Source of the DNA: Phallusia mammillata
Lineage: Eukaryota; Chordata; Ascidiacea; Phlebobranchia; Ascidiidae
DNA: 64,000 bases
Assembly: GCA_003260075.1 (NCBI GenBank)
Contig: QLIY01000278.1
Location: 109,058-173,057 of the forward strand
Reading direction: 5' to 3'
Shown: positions 60,188 through 64,000 of the stretch, one piece after another
How the letters are laid out: each line of letters begins with the position of its first letter
Numbering within the stretch: position 1 is the stretch's first letter
Notes under the pieces: generated by a model
Databases searched by the model: none
What the model was told of the DNA's origin: nothing
The model's input: only the letters and a program-made list of their open reading frames with translations
Position numbers and translations under genes: made by a program

Positions 60188-61577
60188 AAAAAAAATTGCC
60201 ATGTCAGCAAAAACTTAAATTAGTCAAAATTATAGAAAAGCATTTTACGCACCGTTGCATGCTGAACAGCCATCGCATTGGGACTTGTATGCGGTACAAT
60301 TGCCTTGACATTCAATCTTATGATTTGGACAAGGTTGTGCACAGCCTGTCAATCAAAGGCATAACAGTTAAGTTTTATATACTACCGAGAAATCGACCTT
60401 TACAACAGTTTTGGTTTTGTTACTATGATACTTTAGCGTTGCACAATTAAAACAACCCACAAAGCTCGATAATTTCGACGTCTTGTAATCGCAAGGTCAT
60501 CGGTTCAAATCTCAACTCTTATGCTTATCAAAAAAGCATAGGTTCGAAACAAGTTTGCGAGGAAATTTTGAGACTAACGAAGGTTATAAAGCTTCGAAAA
60601 CTATTTTCGGTTGGTTCAGGTTGTATTAGGCCGTCCAATTTATTAATTTTGTTTGCATTCTAGTCGTTGTGTAATGGATGTTTTCATGCTCTCAAGGCTG
60701 TGGGTTCAATTCGCGAATCAGTAACAAATGACATTTAAAAAACTAATTAGGGCGATGAAAGTAAACTTTTTTAAGGCAAGGCAAGTTTACAGAATTAGAA
60801 TGTGGGTTATTATGTTACGTAAGTGATCACAATTAAAGTGTTTCTGCAAAAAAAAAAAACTAAAATTCAACTTGCAATATGACTGGTACTTTATTTTTCT
60901 CTTACCGAATTTTATAAAGAAGGTGGCAAAAATAGCCACTAACTTCCAGTTAAAAATTGACATAGTTTTAGTTTGTACAATAAAACCTATGAACTCCTTG
61001 TTGAAACACAACGAATAAAAAAATATTAATTTTACCAAACAAATAAAATGTGAAATTACCAAAAATCCACGAAGACAAAATAAGTTTTCATAAACAAACA
61101 TAACAATCGGCTGTACTTATGTAGGTATCAAGAAGAATAACATTACTGCTGGTCTCAGACAACTACACGTACTTTGAAGTATTCTAGTTATCTGCTGAAC
61201 ATCTATGGTTAACGATACCAGCATCACCACTATATTAAACCGCCCACCTTACGTTGGAGATACAAATTGGCACCTGGCTTTAATCCAATGCATCGTTCAA
61301 CAACGGATGCAAAATCAGGAAACCGTATTGTGATCGTAAAACAATTGTTGAGTCACAATCCCCATAAACATGCTTTAACGTGTGGTCGCGTGTTGAAAAC
61401 AATTCTCTGCGTACAAAGTGCATGATGGTTGTGCAACATAAGTGTAATCAATTAGCCCCCAAGATGACCCACGTTCATACAGCCCCATTACAATCATGAG
61501 ATTAATGAGGGGGGGGGGTTCCCATTTCAATCTCTAAGGTAGTCCATTGATAAGAAAAACAGTCTTGCAAAATTTTT

Positions 61578-61866
61578 TGGCCAGTGGTTAATGCAGCCGC
61601 CTTGCAATCACAAGGTCGGTGGTTCTAATCCCAGCTCGGCCTCTAAGATGACCAAGTGGTTAATAGTGCAACCGCCTTGCAATCGTAACGTTGGTGGTTC
61701 TAATCCCAGCTCTGCCTCTAAGATGACCCAGTGCTTAGTACGACCGCTTTGCAATCGTAAGGTTGGTGGTTCTAATCCCAGCTCGTCCTCTAAGATGACC
61801 CAGTGGTTAGTGCAACCGCCTTGCAATCGCGAGGTCGGTGGTTTGAGTTTCAGCTCAACCTTTAAG
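61578..61866 (+). repeat. Four tandem tRNA-like units, period 72-75 bp
   Basis: Each unit reads CAGTGGTTA, CCGCCTTGCAATC, AAGGT, GGTGGTTCTAATCCCAGCTC. B-box starts lie at 61621, 61696, 61768 and 61840 (the last decayed). A possible B-box core GGTTCTAATCC and A-box-like TGGTTAGTGC are present, but the central stem has a 6-nt loop, so they are not good tRNA genes. Two looser relatives precede (about 60475 and 60660). Confidence 0.7.
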
Positions 61867-62717
61867 AAGCCCTAGATTCTAGGGCCTAGAACGACGCAGA
61901 ACCGTATAAGCTATTTAAAAGTTAAATATATATTTCACGCACGTTGCAAGTACGAAAGTCCCCAAATTCAAACAATTTTTGAGACAAAATAAAGGTTTGT
62001 TTGGGAATATCGATATTACAACACCATTGGTCGATAGCGCATAATTGTTGGGATTATTTCGCAACAGCTTAAAACAGAATGTAACGGTTGCGTAATACAC
62101 CGGTAAGCTGCAAGCTTGGGTGACTGGCATCTAATTGCTGCCGAGCGCGCAACAATTTCCTCGCACACATCGCGTATTGTTATACGAATCTGTGTTAGTA
62201 GCTGCATGCTGTTAATATACCACCCAATGCATTATAATACGCAACACATGACGGTACTAAATGATTTTCCAATTAAACACTTAAAATCGCCAAACTTACA
62301 TTTTTGTTACTTTTTCTGGAGATTTCAAACATTGTGGATCAAACCACTCCATTGCTGCTCCTTAAACAGCTATGTTTTTCATATTTATCTATGGGAATTT
62401 ATCTGCTGGGAATTATAGTGCAAAAAACTCAAATTTTCTGGCTAGTATTTTGTTTAAAAAACGTAAACCAAATCGTCTTTGTGTTTAGGGCTGGTCTATT
62501 GATTCTAGGAGATAGCTCTTTTTACAATGTAATTAGAAGATCAACTTACCGAAAGAAATGACTGGTGGAGAAATTATCCTCCCGACGGGTATTTGCAAAT
62601 CGCTCATCGGATTTAATAGTGGGTTCTAAAGCTGATGCAGAGATTGGTTATTTCATTCTGAAAAAAAACACACCCATGATTACATTTGCAAACTGAAAAA
62701 CTCTTTGTTGTATATAA

Positions 62718-64000
62718 CATAAACTGTTTTTGTGGGTATTCTTTGTTCAACAGTTCTATGTATCACAATAACAAACATCATTTGTCAGCAGTATGAGTTC
62801 GTACTGACCCTTAAGGTAGACAACTAACAACATTCCGTTTATCTGACTCTAATAAACAAACTGACGCTGCCTAAGTAAACGTAAAAGACGCCAAACTAAA
62901 GTAACATTCCCAAATCTATATTTGACAAAGAATGAAACAACAGCGCCATTTGGGGTTAAACACGCAACACAAATGTCATAACGCCAACGCGTGAGCTATC
63001 CACTGCTCTGTTATGCCCATGTACACTTGTTATGGTAACTGATTTTAAGCCTACAACATGCTGATTTATATAGCGTTCAGGTCACATTTTGTTATGCGAG
63101 CATAGTTGTAAAAACGTACGTCCGAGAAGATTAACTAAGTTCTAATTCGTAATTATTCATTAAATTGATTATAGAAATGTCAAATGTAACATAGCTGGAA
63201 GCCGTTTAAGACGTGGTTCCCGTTAACACGTAAATTAGAGATACAAATATAGGCTTGAGCAAGTTTATGACCGATGCAGTGATTAGAAAACAGGTTTAAT
63301 AGCCGGTCAAGCTTTTGTGTAGAAAAAAGGCGACGTAATTTGAACGATACAATTGAAATGAATGCATACGAATAAAATGTTTGAAAAGTCCAAATATCCA
63401 AAGTCAGATACAAGTTCATGGCAAAACACCTTATTTCGCACCTGCATTCATCATTTGCACATTAAACTAAACTATACAAAACACAGAAAACGGGGGGGGG
63501 GCATGAACTGTTTTTGTTGGTATTCTTTGTTCAACAGTTCTATGTATCACAATAACAAACATCATTTGTCAGCAGTATGAGTTCGTACTGACCCTTAAGG
63601 TAGACAACTAACAACATTCCGTTTATCTGACTCTAATAAACAAACTGACGCTGCCTAAGTAAACGTAAAAGACGCCAAACTAAAGTAACATTCCCAAATC
63701 TATATTTGACAAAGAATGAAACAACAGCGCCATTTGGGGTTAAACACGCAACACAAATGTCATAACGCCAACGCGTGAGCTATCCACTGCTCTGTTATGC
63801 CCATGTACACTTGTTATGGTAACTGATTTTAAGCCTACAACATGCTGATTTATATAGCGTTCAGGTCACATTTTGTTATGCGAGCATAGTTGTAAAAACG
63901 TACGTCCGAGAAGATTAACTAAGTTCTAATTCGTAATTATTCATTAAATTGATTATAGAAATGTCAAATGTAACATAGCTGGAAGCCGTTTAAGACGTGG
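62718..64000. repeat. Direct duplication (at least 499 bp) with G10 at the junction
   Basis: 63502-64000 repeats 62718-63216 at a constant offset of 784 with only a few changes near the start. The second copy begins exactly after G10 (63492-63501) and runs off the window. No gene is seen inside. Confidence 0.92.

Larger units (their letters stand above)
57281..64000. other. Gene-free right part
   Basis: Repeats only: MITEs at 57481, 58665 and 58996, a SINE at 60080, tRNA-like tandem units at 61578, and a duplication at 62718-64000. The open frames here show no family motifs. Confidence 0.5.

Noticed and set aside
61578..61866. Functional tRNA genes
   Set aside because: The anticodon stem encloses a 6-nt loop, acceptor stems do not pair convincingly and the last unit has lost its B box.
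61578..61866. CRISPR-like array of regular repeats
   Set aside because: The whole unit is repeated with no unique spacers, and the DNA is metazoan.

Overview
The window is AT-rich eukaryotic nuclear DNA with spliced genes and many interspersed repeats. Phase-1 introns with GTAAGT/GTGAGT donors, 5-codon terminal exons, tRNA-derived SINEs, hAT-type elements with 8-bp target duplications and a C2H2 zinc-finger cluster all say metazoan. An ascidian (Ciona-like) origin fits best: every gene whose 5' end I could place has an unpaired 3' splice site 16-48 nt before its ATG, as expected for spliced-leader trans-splicing. The species is inference; no rRNA or mitochondrial marker is present.

Layout. 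(1) 3.1-33.3 kb is a cluster of four four-transmembrane PMP22/claudin-like genes. One lies on + (3129-9755, 3 exons). Three paralogues lie in tandem on - (17679-13351, 24255-19679, 33301-27900), each with four exons joined in phase 1 and a last coding exon of only 17 nt. (2) 34-45.4 kb is a segmentally duplicated block with a hAT transposase C-terminus and four copies (two truncated at assembly gaps) of one C2H2 zinc-finger ORF, all ending at the same stop codon inside a finger linker. (3) 47.6-48.2 kb holds a small secreted protein with an LDL-receptor class A-like domain, on -. (4) 48.6-50.6 kb has three related exon-like segments. (5) 53.5-57.3 kb is a 2.25-kb tandem duplication carrying two copies of a two-exon gene for a small secreted peptide; the first copy has a one-base frameshift in a T7 run. 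(6) 57.3-64 kb is repeats only, including four tandem tRNA-like units and a duplication running off the right edge.

Repeats: at least seven non-autonomous elements have 7-8 or 8 of 8 matching 8-bp target duplications (hAT signature). Two tRNA-derived SINE families and one inverted-repeat family recur.

A striking technical pattern is that runs of 9-11 C or G sit exactly at the junctions of near-identical direct duplications (20.6, 21.3, 32.3, 33.6, 34.1-34.6, 44.7, 49.6, 63.5 kb). Similar duplications also abut N positions (17.4, 43.4, 58.0 kb). Most look like assembly joins of allelic contigs, not biology, so the duplicated exon 2 at 31640-32487 and the zinc-finger copy number need checking before use.
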